A stretch of DNA of 64,000 nucleotides. It comes from Piscicola geometra. Lineage: Eukaryota > Annelida > Clitellata > Hirudinida > Piscicolidae. The stretch is from NCBI GenBank assembly GCA_943735955.1, contig OX030959.1, positions 6,854,719 to 6,918,718 on the forward strand, written 5' to 3'. Under the pieces are notes generated by a model, which was given only the letters and a program-made list of their open reading frames with translations, did no database searches and had not been told where the DNA came from. Within the stretch, counting starts at the first letter, position 1. Each line of letters opens with the position of its first letter. Of the stretch, positions 1-11,845 are shown piece by piece. Both the position numbers and the translations under genes were made by a program.

Positions 1-2
1 TC

Positions 3-227
3 GTTCACTGCTCGCATAGTGGCGGTGGTGGCGGCGACCACGTCAGCACAGCTGCAGACGTCAAGGGTGGCAGTGGTGGTGGTGGTGGCAGCCACGTGGA
101 GTGGATCATGGAGGTTTGTCGTCTGCCACGCCTCTCCATGAATGGGGTCAAGTTCAAGAGAATCAGCGGACCGACCTTGATCTACAAGAATATCATTACT
201 AAGATCTCCAATGAGCTCAAGTTTTGA
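3..227 (+). CDS. MARK/Par-1 serine/threonine kinase, C-terminal exon (KA1 domain end), partial at 5' side
   Basis: The frame starting at base 3 is open to TGA at 225-227 (74 codons) and enters from outside the window. Its last ~40 residues ([20 protein letters not shown], then a stretch ending [12 protein letters not shown]) are the signature C-terminus of the MARK/Par-1 KA1 domain, whose vertebrate form reads [20 protein letters not shown] and ends in NELKL. KA1 binds acidic phospholipids and autoinhibits the kinase; MARK kinases phosphorylate microtubule-associated proteins and control cell polarity. Upstream of SHVEW the exon encodes about 25 Gly/Ser/His-rich residues where other MARKs have a short VHGDGHAEN-type loop, so this looks like a repeat-driven insertion in a KA1 loop. 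Family assignment is firm; which paralogue is not decidable. Confidence 0.88.
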   Translation, partial: VHCSHSGGGGGDHVSTAADVKGGSGGGGGSHVEWIMEVCRLPRLSMNGVKFKRISGPTLIYKNIITKISNELKF

Positions 228-231
228 GGGG

Positions 232-410
232 GGGTCTAAGTGGTTTGGTGGTAGAGGGGGTTGATTGGTGGTAGGGGGGGTTGATTGGTGGCAGGGGGGG
301 AAGGTTGATTGGTGGCAGGGGGGGTTGATTGGTGGTAGGGGGGGGGTTGATTGGTGGCAGGAGGGGTTGATTGGTGGTAGGGAGGGTTGATTGGTGGTAA
401 GGTGTTGTGT
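232..410. repeat. G-rich minisatellite directly after the MARK stop codon
   Basis: About eight imperfect copies of a unit of roughly 19-23 bp, core GGTTGATTGGTGGTAGGGGG, varying in the length of the G run (4-9) and in TA versus CA. It starts within ten bases of the TGA, so it lies in the 3' UTR. The G runs could form quadruplexes in the transcript. A Pro/Asn/His-rich frame on the other strand is an artefact of the repeat. Confidence 0.9.
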
Positions 411-607
411 TTGGCTTGACGGAGGCTTCTTTCATTGCAATGGGAGGATGGTGGCTTACCGTTTAAACCATTTTAAAAGCATTGAAATTTTAGTGACCTT
501 GAAGGATTTGTTGAAAGATGCAGTCTAAATCATTTAAATTATGATAATTAGCTATTTATCATCATCAGGAAGCCGATGATAATTGGAATGATAATCATGA
601 TAAGATT

Positions 608-613
608 AATAAA
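608..613 (+). promoter_or_regulatory. Candidate poly(A) signal for the MARK gene
   Basis: First AATAAA on the + strand after the MARK stop codon, about 380 nt downstream. The hexamer is common by chance in DNA this AT-rich, so it is only a candidate. Confidence 0.3.
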
Positions 614-1795
614 GATGGCAATGATGCTGATGATGATGACGAATTTTAATTGGATCGTGTTCATGGCTACCTCTGTTCAAGGCAACGATATTAGCACGTC
701 ATGGTGACGTGTACATTAGGCCCTATTATCACTCATTAATCGATCTTGTTTAATTTTAATCTAATTTATCATTTAATTATATCGCATTAATTACGTTTTA
801 ATTTAAATTATAGTTTATTAAATGAGTTTTATCATTTGATATGAAATGTTTTAATAAGTCTATTCGGAATGAACTTTATCTTGACGAATTTATTCGTTTT
901 GATTTTAGAATGTTATGAATTCTAAATCTATTTTTGAATTCATATTTAAAAAGTGATTTTTAAAAATAGTTCTAAGGGTTGATTTAAGGGTTCAATTATA
1001 TTCTCTTTGACTTTTAAACTTCAGGTCATTAAATGATTGAAGAATCAGGATGTGTTTCACCAGTAAAAACTATTTGTGTAATTTTTAATAAAAATAAAAC
1101 TGATTATAATCAATTTAATTTAACTAAAAACCAATTCTTCAAGAAGCAATACTTTACAGAACATTACCACCTTACAATTACAGTAGCTAGTTTCAATAGT
1201 TAGTTTAAGACCATGGCCAAGTGGCTTTACTACCGATCTTTTACATGTAATCGTAACTTTATGAAAGATCGATTGTAAGTGTTTGTAAGAATGTAAAGAT
1301 ACTTACTGATTATTTTAAATTATTTAATTCACAATTATCTATTTATTTTAATGACTCATAATTAAAAATTTACACATTCAACAGTTTTAAACATATTTTT
1401 ATTACTCATGAATTTAAATGACATAATTATGCATTCATGGAATAATTTATTTTTGAATACTAATTTACGAGTTCTTCAGTGCTCACTTGCATCTGTGGCG
1501 CTTTCTGATTGGTTTAAAAGAAGGCGTGTCATTGAGTCGATTTTGATTGGTTGATCCACTTCCCAACATCATTGTTTTTCATTTATCAAAACATAATTTA
1601 ATTAAATACATTAAAATCACTTTTTGAGTTTTTTATGCATATATCTTTTTTCTTTTATTTTAATAAATTTTAGAGAAATTATTATTCGCAAATATTCTTG
1701 AGGAATTCATCATTCATGCATATGCAACATTTTAAATATTCAATACTCTCTGAATGCATCATTAATTCACCCTGCATTGCACACCACTAAATTCA

Positions 1796-1798
<3 letters not shown>
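614..1798. other. AT-rich intergenic DNA, no gene seen
   Basis: Mostly AT-rich sequence with frequent stops in all frames and no splice-consistent coding stretch. Confidence 0.6.

Positions 1799-1873
<75 letters not shown>
1799..1873. repeat. (AC)n dinucleotide microsatellite
   Basis: About 37 uninterrupted AC units, ending where ATGCATC begins. The length suggests a highly polymorphic locus. Confidence 0.97.
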
Positions 1874-1875
<2 letters not shown>

Positions 1876-2035
1876 CATCATTAATTCGATTGCATTCTGG
1901 CTACCGAATGCATTTCAAATTCACCAGCGAATGTCTTAAGAATGGATCCCTTGACAAAGTTCTTTAAAAATTATCGTTTTAATGCATGAAGTTACACTGC
2001 ATTGTATAGTTGAAAGAGCAAGTTTTCCTTCGTAT

Positions 2036-2065
2036 GTTTGTGTGTCGTGTATGTGTATCTGTGTT

Positions 2066-2101
<36 letters not shown>

Positions 2102-2215
2102 GTGTATGTGTATCTGTGTTTGTTTGTGTGTGTGTGTGTCGTGTATGTGTATCTATGTTTGTTTGTGTGTCGTTTATGTGTATCTGTGTTTGTTTTTTTG
2201 TGTGTATGTTTTATG
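2036..2215. repeat. Compound TG-rich minisatellite
   Basis: A higher-order unit (GTGTATGTGTATCTGTGTTT followed by GTTTGTG and a variable TG run) recurs about four times, starting near 2046, 2101, 2140 and 2171. The unit contracts from copy to copy because the TG run shortens. Open frames on the + strand here encode only Cys/Val/Tyr repeats and are not genes. Confidence 0.9.
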
Positions 2216-3602
2216 TTAGTTTATTTAGGTGTGTAGATCATTTTTGCTTGTGTTTATGCCTTTGAATGTTAAAAATTATTTGATAATTTAAAATACGTTT
2301 TAATTATATTTATAATTCTTCATGAAATAATTAATAAAATGTTTTGAGATTGAAAGAAAAATTGAAAGAAATTAACATTTGAGAGAGATTTTCAAATTAC
2401 TGTTCTTGATCAAAATCACAGAGTATAAGCTTGTTACGTTGCATTGTTGAAGTACTGAATTTTCTCACAAGACTAAACATAAACACAACGAAACATGGAA
2501 ACACATAACGACATGTAAAACACATAACGACATATAAAACACATGAAGACACATAAAACCAACATTAGAAACACATTGTTCAAGCACAACATATCTCCAA
2601 TGCAACTCTTCTATCCACTAAGCAACCGCTTCAACCACAACACCAGCTCAATCAAACCATTTCATCTTCACCATCATTCATCCATTCATCTACTCTTCCA
2701 CCCACCCACCCACACCAACGCCTTGACGACCACCCCCTTGACGACCACCCATTCAGACCACCGTGTCCTTATACATCCGTGTCGTTTACCGTTTCCATTT
2801 GAAACTTTAGCGATTTATTATTATTAATAATATTAGTAGTATTAGTATTCTTATTATTATTTATTTATTCTATTTTTCGCAAATGTCTGATCATTATTTG
2901 TTTCGCTTTTTTGTTTTTGTAAAATGTTAAAAATTTGCAAAAATTAAATAATTATTTTTTATTTATGCTTTCGTTACATTCTTCATGAGCGATTCATTAA
3001 ATCGAGAAATGAACACATACATACAAAAACACATGTGTTGCCATGTGTAATTCTCTTTCTGTTGGTATGTGTGTGGGCGTCGGCGTGTGTGTATGTTACT
3101 TATAAATTAATAAATAGAAATGACGAATCTATCAAATAATAATAATGATAATAAATCAAAATGTTAGCCGTAGCAGGCACCTAACTTCTTCTCCCTTGGA
3201 ATCCCTGGAGCTCCTGGAGCTGATTTGACTTCGCTTGGCTCTACCTTCTAGAACTACCATTCGCCACCATGCTAATAATGATAATAATACTGAAATATAT
3301 TTAATGTCTATGTTTATTATTATCATTATTACTATTTGTTATTTTAGTAATGATAAAACGTCGTTACCATCGTCATCTTCTCCATAATCATCATAACAAC
3401 TGCTGCGAGTGGAGCAACAGGCTGTAATTATGTTTTTTCAAATTTTGTTTTTATTAATATTAATTTTTGCTTATTATCATTATTATTATTATCATTATTA
3501 TTGTTATTATTATTATTATTATTACCTGCTCGTGTTTGCGGCGTATTGGCATCGTAATAAAAGCATTATCCTCGATTGTTGTTTGAGAGTAGTGGCGAAG
3601 TT
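2216..3602. other. Intergenic AT-rich DNA with short repeats
   Basis: Contains a three-copy tandem of roughly 19 bp (core ACACATAACGACAT) at about 2499-2550, ATT/TTA-rich patches at 2815-2860 and 3460-3525, and a small GC-richer island at 3170-3270 discussed in the findings. No supported gene. Confidence 0.6.
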
Positions 3603-3912
3603 GAGAAAGAGAAAGAGGGGGAAGAGGAGGAGGAAGAGGAAGAAGGGGAGGGGTAAGAGAAAGAGGGAGAGGGGGGGGGGAGAGGAAGAGGGGTAAGAGG
3701 AAGAGGAGGAGGAAGGGGAAGAGGAAGAGGAAGAGGGAAAAGAGGAGGAGAATGAGGAAGAGGGGAAAGAGGAAGAGAAAAAATGAGATATGAAGGAAAA
3801 GGATTAGAAGAAAAAGGGAAAGAAAGAAGAGGAAGAAAAGGAAAATGATTAAGAGTGAGAGAAAACGAAAGAGGAGGAAAGTAGAAAAATGTTGAAGAAA
3901 AGAGAAATAAAA
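3603..3912. repeat. Long polypurine (GA/GGA) tract
   Basis: About 300 bp almost purely purine on the + strand (mixtures of GAGG, GAAGAG, GGGGG and AAAG). The opposite strand is an uninterrupted pyrimidine run, hence a long Leu/Pro/Ser/Phe open frame that is not a gene. Confidence 0.9.
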
Positions 3913-5338
3913 AATCGTGGAGGCTGAGCATAAGAATTGAAAAACAAGACTTTGAAGCGAGTGAGTTGAATCTGAAGCATTGTTGAGACTGAAGATAAAC
4001 AAAGAGAAAACTTCAAAAGTAATTACTGATGCAAAGAATACTAAATTGATTTAATCATATTCGTGAATATATTCATGAGGGGAGTAATGGAGTTACGCGT
4101 GTTTTCATAGTGCTTCAAACCACAAGTGCACACCGTTAATCAAATCATTATATTCGTTAATCGTTAATTGCAAACTTCAACTTCTTCAACCGTTAATCAG
4201 TTAATCAACAACAACAGCAGTAATCAAGCAACATTCATCAAAAAAAGTAAAAAACATGACATTTAAGCAAATTACAATAAACTTGTATAATAATAATTAT
4301 TATTCATTATTATTAATAAGAGCTATTCTAATGATTGAACAGTAAAACGCAGAAAAGGTCAGGCATTTCATTTGACTGGACAGACAGGCTTCGACATAAC
4401 GACAGCTGACGTCAAATCCTCTTCAAATAAATGACACACACACGCCATGCCTGCTAGAGCATTAAACAAATTAGCGTCTCTTTTAATTAATAAAGAAACA
4501 ATTGATTTATAGGAAAATGGAAAAATTGTAAGATAGTGATTTAGGTGTCATATCTAAAAAAATTTGATTTGATTTTGTACATTTTGATTTACTTCATTAC
4601 TTAATTTAGAATTAATAACATGAATGAAGTTTTATTTCGAAGTTTCAGAATCTTTTTAATGAATTTATTTTCTGAAAATAATAATTTATTTATAAATAAA
4701 TTTCATAATTGATATTAGCAATCGAAAGGTTAATTTTCGTTTTTCAATTTCTTAGTATTGATGGAACCGTTAATGTAGAGAATAAAGACGCAAAAAAAAC
4801 TTTCCGTTTTTTTATTAAATTTCAAACTTTTTCCGGCTCACGCTTTCTTTCTGGTTTTGTTCTATATTATACATTTACAAACTTTCACTTTCACTGAAGT
4901 TAGAATCAAATTACTTCAATGATATCCTTTAAACCTTTCTATCCGGACATTAGGGTCATTAAGTTGATAAATAAATTAAAAGAATTGAAATAAAAAGGTG
5001 CATTGCTCCAAGAGCAGTGCGTGACAAATTGATGTTAGCGGCTTGTAAAACGCTGTTTGAATAATGCATGAATGTTTCCAGGAATGAATGGATTGATAGA
5101 TGAGAGGATGAATGAATAGGTGAATAAATGAATGAATGAATGATTACTTGAAACTATTAATTTAAATAATGTTTTGTATTTTTTTCTATAATTAAAATTG
5201 ATAAAAAAGTAAACTTTAGGCAAACTAAATTTTTTTCATCCATTTATTTCAAGTTTTTTGACTCTAACTTAAGCTCTTTAAATAGTAAATGGCTTTTTAA
5301 TCTACGTCTTTATTTTTCCACGAAAAAATGTCAAATGA
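3913..5338. other. Intergenic AT-rich DNA, no gene seen
   Basis: Short AT-rich open frames only. A small (GAAT)n patch sits around 5080-5145. Confidence 0.55.
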
Positions 5339-5344
5339 TTTATT
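5339..5344 (-). promoter_or_regulatory. Candidate poly(A) signal for neurexin
   Basis: TTTATT on the + strand (AATAAA on the - strand) is the first such hexamer downstream of the neurexin stop, about 650 nt away. Further copies lie at 5309-5314 and 5243-5248. It is unproven in such AT-rich DNA. Confidence 0.3.
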
Positions 5345-5996
5345 TATAAAAAAATCAAAATGTTGAACAATTCATTCGTTACAACGACGCGACAACTTTC
5401 ATGTAAAAACAACTCGGAATGTCTTGAAACTCTTGTGGATGTGCTTTCGGCGCTGTATTAAACCCATCTGTCATTCGGCCATCCAATCCCTTCTCCCGCT
5501 CATCACCCATCCATCTCCGCTCATCCATTTACTTCCATCCAATCAAACGCTGCTTCAAGATCAAATTCTTTATAAATTAAAAATCTTTTTCTGCCACCGA
5601 ACCCACCACATAAAAGCAATAATCTGTTTCTCCAATACATTATTTTTCATTATTTTTTCTTTTTTTTTGCACCACATCACATCGCTCAAACCACGTGTAT
5701 TTCGTTGCTTACATCCATCAAGAAGCATCCATGCATTTTTCAGAACCACCCAGCATCACTTTCAATTCATCACCGCCTTCAATACATCACAAACTACTTC
5801 TTCTTTTCTCAACATAAAATTGCCTTCCCGTTAATTAAAAAGCTTGTTTCTTAATACACCAACTTACTCAAACGTAAATTAAACTTTCAGGTTAAAACCA
5901 GCGCCTCAACAGCTTAGCCATCTGAGCGTCCATCTATCTCCCTTATCTCCTCCTCAGCACGCTTCGACCACACATCATCCGTCCCATGTCACCCTC

Positions 5997-7074
5997 TCAC
6001 ACATACCACTCTTTCTCTTTCTTCTTGCTAGCCTTAAAGTCTTGCTTCATTTTTTTGCGACTTTTCTTTAACTTTCCCTGCTTGCCATCACCCTCACCAC
6101 CTTCTCCACAGTCACTGCAACACAGTTGTTTGTTGAAAGAAGGGTGCAGGCGGTTCGGAACTGCTATGGAGCATTCGTTCGATTCTGAAAAAGCTGAAAA
6201 CTGCAAGGGAGGTCGGTGGCGCGAGGGCTGGCACTGGCACGAAGAAGTCTGCAGTCTGAGCGAGAGTTGGCTTATCTCGTACGATCCCCAGTCCTTGCCA
6301 GGCAGACAACAGCACGCCGTCGAGTGTTTTCCGCCTCCGAGGCAGCAATAAGCCACAACGATGACGACGCTCAAGAGGACTGATAGCGACGCACCAACCA
6401 CCACCACCCACTTCAGAAGGCCACCTGTCGAAGCCGTCGAGAAGCTCCTGGAGGTTGTGTTTGTGTGTCTTTTGGCGTCGGCTTTTGAGGAGTGGTTCGA
6501 AAGATTCGAAAAATGTGAAGATGAGGATGAAGATGATGAGGATGTTGATGACGACGACGACGATGATGGTGATAATATTTTTTCTTCGCTGGCGGAAAGT
6601 GTGTTGTCGAAGCTAGTGCTGCCGTTCCTATTGGTAATGAGGTTTGTATCGACGTTGTTGAGATTGGCGTTGTTCTTGCGGCTGTTTCGGAAGCTGTTCG
6701 TTGTTTTACTGTTGTTCGTGTCGAAGGGAAAAGAAGCCAGGTTCTGTTCGTTCGTTGCGCTGTTTATCACACCTCCATTAGGACTTGCATTATTTAAATT
6801 CTTTTCGTTATTATTGATGAAAATATTATTTTTATGGGAAGCATCTTCTGTTCCTATGATGCTCTCGAAAACACCGCTTGCATTATCGTCAATAATGATT
6901 TCTCCGTTATTGAGTTTACCCTCGCTGTTTTTTTTCTTGCTGTTTTGGTGGTCATTTTTAGCATTAAATTTGTCGTTTTGATTTTTTGATTTTTCATTAT
7001 TGAAGATGTTGTTTTTGTTATTTTTCTCATTCTCATGCATAGTGTTTTTCGAGGCGTTCATTGACAGTCTTTCA
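5997..7074 (-). CDS. Neurexin, last exon: stalk, transmembrane segment, cytoplasmic tail, PDZ ligand
   Basis: The acceptor TTTATTACAG ends at 7075. The first base completes the codon begun by the 14533 exon (AG|T, Ser), then the frame is open for 358 codons. Counting from the Met at 7061: residues 1-210 are an Asn/Ser/Lys-rich stalk with a Ser run (~165-182); ~218-239 is a transmembrane helix (WVVVVGASLSVLLSVVIVVAYCC); ~257-261 DWGSY matches the neurexin juxtamembrane DEGSY; the tail is Lys-rich and ends KKKEKEWYV. Neurexins end KKNKDKEYYV, a class II PDZ ligand for CASK/Mint-type scaffolds. The tail (~115 residues) is about twice the usual length and has a Cys cluster (CC, CCC) just inside the membrane that could be palmitoylated. 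Neurexin is a presynaptic adhesion protein. Confidence 0.87.
6518..6578. repeat. (GAT)n repeat coding the neurexin stalk Ser run
   Basis: GAT/GAC/GAG-type triplets on the + strand are read on the - strand as TCATC-type Ser codons of the last neurexin exon. The + strand Asp/Glu-rich frame is a shadow. Confidence 0.8.
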
Positions 7075-10000
7075 CTGTAATAAATGGAAAGTTTAAAAAA
7101 CGTTAGAAAAATTTAATTGTTTTATTAAAAAATAAAAGTATTAAAAGTTAAATCTTGAAAAAAAGTTAAATGTAATAAAACTAAGTTATTAATAACCACA
7201 AAAGGGCCATGAAACCTCCTATTAATTCGAGTGCGCTTAGAGTTTTGAATAAAAAGAAAATCATAAAAAACACAGAACAACTTTTAGAAAAACAAATTTA
7301 ACTTCAGAGAGATCAATGAATTTGAATCATAAAATAACTGGAAATTTTTTTAAAATTCTGGAAAAAAATGTGAAATTGATGGAGAATAAATAGCGCAGTC
7401 GTCAAGCGGGATTTGAAAAATCTGATGATAGGCTAGTTTGCGAAAAAGTAAAACGTTCCTTAAACACCAATTTATTTAAAGTAAAAAGTATGAAACTAAT
7501 TTTTCAACTTCAACTTAACACTTTTTTTCCAATAATAATAATAAACAAGGTTATTACTTTAGATGGATAAAGAATAAAGATGATATATCAAATAAAAGAC
7601 AAATAAAAATAAAAGACATAAAAATTTCTGCCTTTATTCAAAATTTATAGCATAAAATGCATTATTATTTTTATGCTTTTCATTTTTTTACCGTTCGATA
7701 ACGTTAAAAACGAAAATATTTTTTGTTAAACAAAATTCTTGATTTTCAAGAAAAATCATATCGATCATTCTTGCTGTAAAGTCGTCTTATAAAATCAAAA
7801 AAGCACTTTAAAATAATTAATGAAGAATAAATTCCTTTAATACATATCAAAAAACGATTTAAAATAATTTATTTGAAGACTTAGCCTCAATCTATCACAT
7901 GCTATATCGTAGGATGGATTACATTTTAAACGATCTCAAAGATCGAATTAAACATCAAATGAAGAATTAATTTGAATTGATGCCTGGTGCTGACACGTAT
8001 AAAACGTGATTTCTCGCTTAACGCCTCTCGGAGCAGTTCTTTAATCGAGGCTTGAACGATCGAGCTCTCACGAGTCTCTGCAGAGTGCTTTAAAGCTGAG
8101 GAGGTCTGAAAGTTGCTTTTTGGAGATAATGATGTTGTGCCCTTTTGCTTTTTGATGAACTTCGATGAGGCATCAACCACGCTGTGAACTTTCCCTTCTC
8201 ACTAAAGCAATATTAACAGGTTCGCATCCCTGGGACGATGCAGTCATTTTAACTGGCAATTAGAATAAATAAAGGTGCCGCAATTTTATTTTTTAAATAA
8301 CAAAACGTTGAACTATTTTGAAGACTGGCACAATGTCATTAGCGGCGATCTCAAGCTCTAAATACCATGTACAAGCCGCACAAATTCTCGTAGCTGAAAT
8401 TTAAATGTAAAAATCTCCGTCTTATGAGCGATGTTTTGCGGTAGTTGAAAATAAAACTTAAGTTTTACAATGTTAAAATTGATAAATCTTTGGTGGACTT
8501 TTAGTTTTGATGAAGTCTTTAATCTTTCGGAAACAGAAATGTTATGAGTGGCACACACACGTAACGAAGAGTTGATGGATCGGCACGCCAGAACGGAAAT
8601 TTGAAACTGATGGTTTCTTTGTTATAACAGTATTCAACTTCAATAGGTTTTTTAAGAATTTAAACAACATGAAGCATTAAAACTATTCAATGAAAAGCAA
8701 TTTGGAGGAATAAAACATTCTCCACATCACACATTTAAAAAAAAACTGTTTAATAGAATTAAAATAGATTCTAAATTTGTTCTCACTTTTTCTTGGTTTG
8801 GCTGTTGTTTCCTTCTTCGGCTAAACCTTCTTTGAAATGTAGATGATTAAGTTTCAAGTTTTAAGTTTTTAATTGAACGATGATTTAAAGATCAGACTTT
8901 ATAGTAAATAAAGTTGAATTGAAAAAAATAAATTAAGAAAAAATTGAATTTAGAAATATATTTGATGAATATTAACTTATAAATAACAAATAGACGTGAC
9001 TGCTCATTAGAATTCATTTAAACACGTGTCGTGGAACCTTTAACCTGACGTTAGAACTTCAAACTAAAACTCTTAAATTGTAAATTTTAGCCTTCCCTGA
9101 ACATCAATTTACATATTTAAATAAAAATCCCTTAAAAACTCCTAAAACAAAACAAAAAATGCATAAGAAATGATTCTAGGTAATCAAAAAGTAGATTTAT
9201 CAAATGTTAATCCGTCAACCAAAACGTAAACTTAGTTAACCCTTAATGAATTTATTTGTTTCTAATTTCACGGTAGTTACCGTTGAGAATAAAAAAAGTT
9301 AAATTCTATGGATAAAAACTAGTTTGCAAGGAAAAAGACAAAATAGAGCTTAATAAAGGCGTAAAAGAAACCAAATATTAATTGTATCGTATGAACATTT
9401 TAGTTATTACAACACAAAACAAATAGACGACGAATGTTATTAACATTCATTAACCCAAACTTGCTTTAAGACAATATTGTACTATTAAACTCGAAAAAAA
9501 TATTAATTACAATTTCAAATGGCAAAAAAAAAAAAAAACTATGACAAATGAAAAACAGTGTTTTTAGGAGTCTTCTAAAGGCATACAAATCATTTAATTT
9601 ACGATGCACATTAGGGTGCTATTCAAAACAATAAAAAGTATGTGAAAAATATTGTATGTTTCATTTTTTTCTTTTTATGGTTAAGACTAAATGAGAAAAA
9701 TTTCATTCAAATACAATGACATCTACTGGTAACGGAATAAACTTAAACATTCATAATTTCAATTATGTATTAACAAAAAACATGCGCAGATGCTGGACTA
9801 TATTAATGAAATTTTTCTTAAACAAATTTATTATTATTATTTTATAAATTAAAGTTATTTTTATTTTTTTTACATATCTACAGGAACCTGGGGTTTGATC
9901 GATGAGTTTAAACATTAAAATAGATATCGCGATGGTTCCATTGCAATAATTTCCAATCCAGTTCTCGATGATCTTATGACTTCGTCATTTCAGCACTTAT

Positions 10001-10572
10001 TTTTTTATTATGAAAATATTTAGAGAACTTTTTTTCAAATTAATTATTTTTACTATCAAAGGAACAAAATAAAAAAGAAAGAAATAGTTACAAACTTTTT
10101 ACATTTTTTTTGGGCAAAATAATGCAAAATGTATTTATGTGAAATAAAAAAATAAATAATGAAAATGAAACAAAAATGAATGACAAGTTTCCAACATCTC
10201 CACGACATCGTCACGTACAAAATTTAACTAAATTTACTACCGAAGAAAAATCTATAAAAATTGAGAAAAACGTATTAATAAAAGTTATTATAAATTCAGT
10301 GATTAGCTTTGGCAAAAAATAATAAATTATTGAGAATGCAAAAATAGTATTATAACATGAGTTACCTCCTAAGGTAACAGAATAATGTACTGATTATCGA
10401 AATTATAGTGTAACAAAAGTAAATTAGTCTGTTAATGAAATATTGAGTAATCTAAAAAGTTAAATGATTAGCGAAAATCTTAACTAGTTATTAACGTTTT
10501 AAAGAATAAACGGGTTTGTGTCAAGTTTAAAATAGTTAAATAATCATAAGCAAACTGATTATATATTAATTT
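7075..10572 (-). other. Neurexin intron (3' part), no gene seen
   Basis: AT-rich sequence between the last exon and the next upstream candidate exon. A GC-richer patch at 7980-8240 has an 84-codon open frame on the - strand but no phase-compatible splice sites that I can see. Confidence 0.5.
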
Positions 10573-10825
10573 TCATTTATTGCCCTTCAGCCAATTACCT
10601 TTATGTGCCTTTGTCGGGATGCAGTGTAGATACGGCAGCTGATTGGAAGATCTTGAAGCCTCGTTAACTATGCATGGTGACGACGACGAAGAAAAAGAAG
10701 ATGGCGATGGAGATGATGATGATGATGATGGTGGAGACGGAGATGATGATGATGATGGTGGAGATAATGATGATACCACGAAAGAAGAAAAAGAAAACCG
10801 GGAATTTTCATATGTGGCAGATCGT
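10573..10825 (-). CDS. Candidate alternative terminal exon of neurexin (stalk position, ends in stop)
   Basis: On the - strand a good acceptor (ACCCTTCTCGCAG) precedes an exon whose first base completes the AG left by the 14533 exon. The frame is then open for 83 codons to TGA, encoding RSATYENSRFSFSSF, a long Ser/Pro run and NQLPYLHCIPTKAHKGNW. AATAAA overlaps the stop region. Inclusion would give a neurexin that ends before the transmembrane segment. A GT-type donor (CATAAAG|GTAATT) inside it is out of phase with the last exon. Vertebrate NRXN3 makes secreted forms from splice site 5 at the same place in the protein. Phase and acceptor are seen; use as an exon is inferred. Confidence 0.35.
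10676..10775. repeat. (GAT)n-rich repeat
   Basis: Imperfect GAT/GAC/GGA triplets on the + strand, with Asp/Glu or Met frames on + and Ser/Pro on -. It lies within the candidate terminal exon. Confidence 0.8.
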
Positions 10826-11763
10826 CTGCGAGAAGGGTTTCGTTGAGGTTAGGAAGAAATACAATGTTTAAGTAAAATAAATTTAAACTAATGCATCTTG
10901 AAAGTCAATAAACTTGAAATAAAAACCAAAAAACGATTTTTTCGAATGATACAGAAATGGTATTTTTCAAAAAGACAAAAGCATGAATTGAGAGAACTGT
11001 AAGCTATTCCATAGGCACGATATAACCGTACCCAAAAAATTATTTATTTTCTAGACACATTGTTATTGTTTTGTAAATAATTGATGAAAACTTACAGGTA
11101 AAAAAATTACTGGAAAAAATGTAAAACGATTTAACTAATAGGCATTTTTTGAAGAAAGATAAAAGGTAAATGAGATGAAAGCAATGACATTTATGGAAGC
11201 ATAAAATATCGAAGATAATTAGAGAAAATACATCAAAAACAAATTTAAATATACTAAAAAAATGAATAAAAAGTTAAAAGTAATTAAAAATATTAATTTT
11301 TACAATAACAGAAAACTAAAAGTAAAAATATTATCATTAATAACTATTATAATCAAGTAGAAAAAAGAAAAAATCTTTGAAAAAAAATTCTGAGAGAAAA
11401 AATGAAAGAATAATGTTTTAATATATATAGAATTTTCAAAAGCATGAAGAAAGTTATAAAAAAGCAATAGAAACAGAAAGAAAGTTGAAAATATGAAAAA
11501 TGTTAACAAAAGGAAAATCAATGAATAAATATAAATAAGAAAGTAAGAAAGAAATGATAGCAAGTGGAAAAAAAGAAAAAAAGAATAATAATATCACATA
11601 AATAATAGAATAGATATAGTAGAAAACTCGCAGACTAGGGGTGTGCATAATGTGGCCAAGAGGTGAATTTAGATTCATTACTTAGATTGCCTCTTGTGTC
11701 GTCGCATTTTTTCAAAAGAACTAAACTAGGCATCAACCTATGAACAATAATCAGAACAAGTGG

Positions 11764-11845
11764 TGCTGATGATGATGATGACGGTGGTGACGGTGATGAT
11801 GATGACAATAATGATGATAGTGGTGGTGTTGTTGATGAAGATTTT
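11764..11845. repeat. (GAT)n/(GGT)n repeat in neurexin intron
   Basis: GATGATGATG-type triplet run with GGT interruptions and no exon signals around it. The rest of 10826-12691 is AT-rich intron with nothing recognised. Confidence 0.8.

Noticed and set aside
3460..4002. 180-codon Leu/Phe/Ser/Pro frame on the - strand
   Set aside because: It is the complement of the polypurine tract; composition explains the absence of stops.
8165..8250. tRNA-like B box (GGTTCGCATCC at 8220)
   Set aside because: A short T-arm-like hairpin can be drawn, but there is no matching acceptor stem or A box upstream at the right distance.
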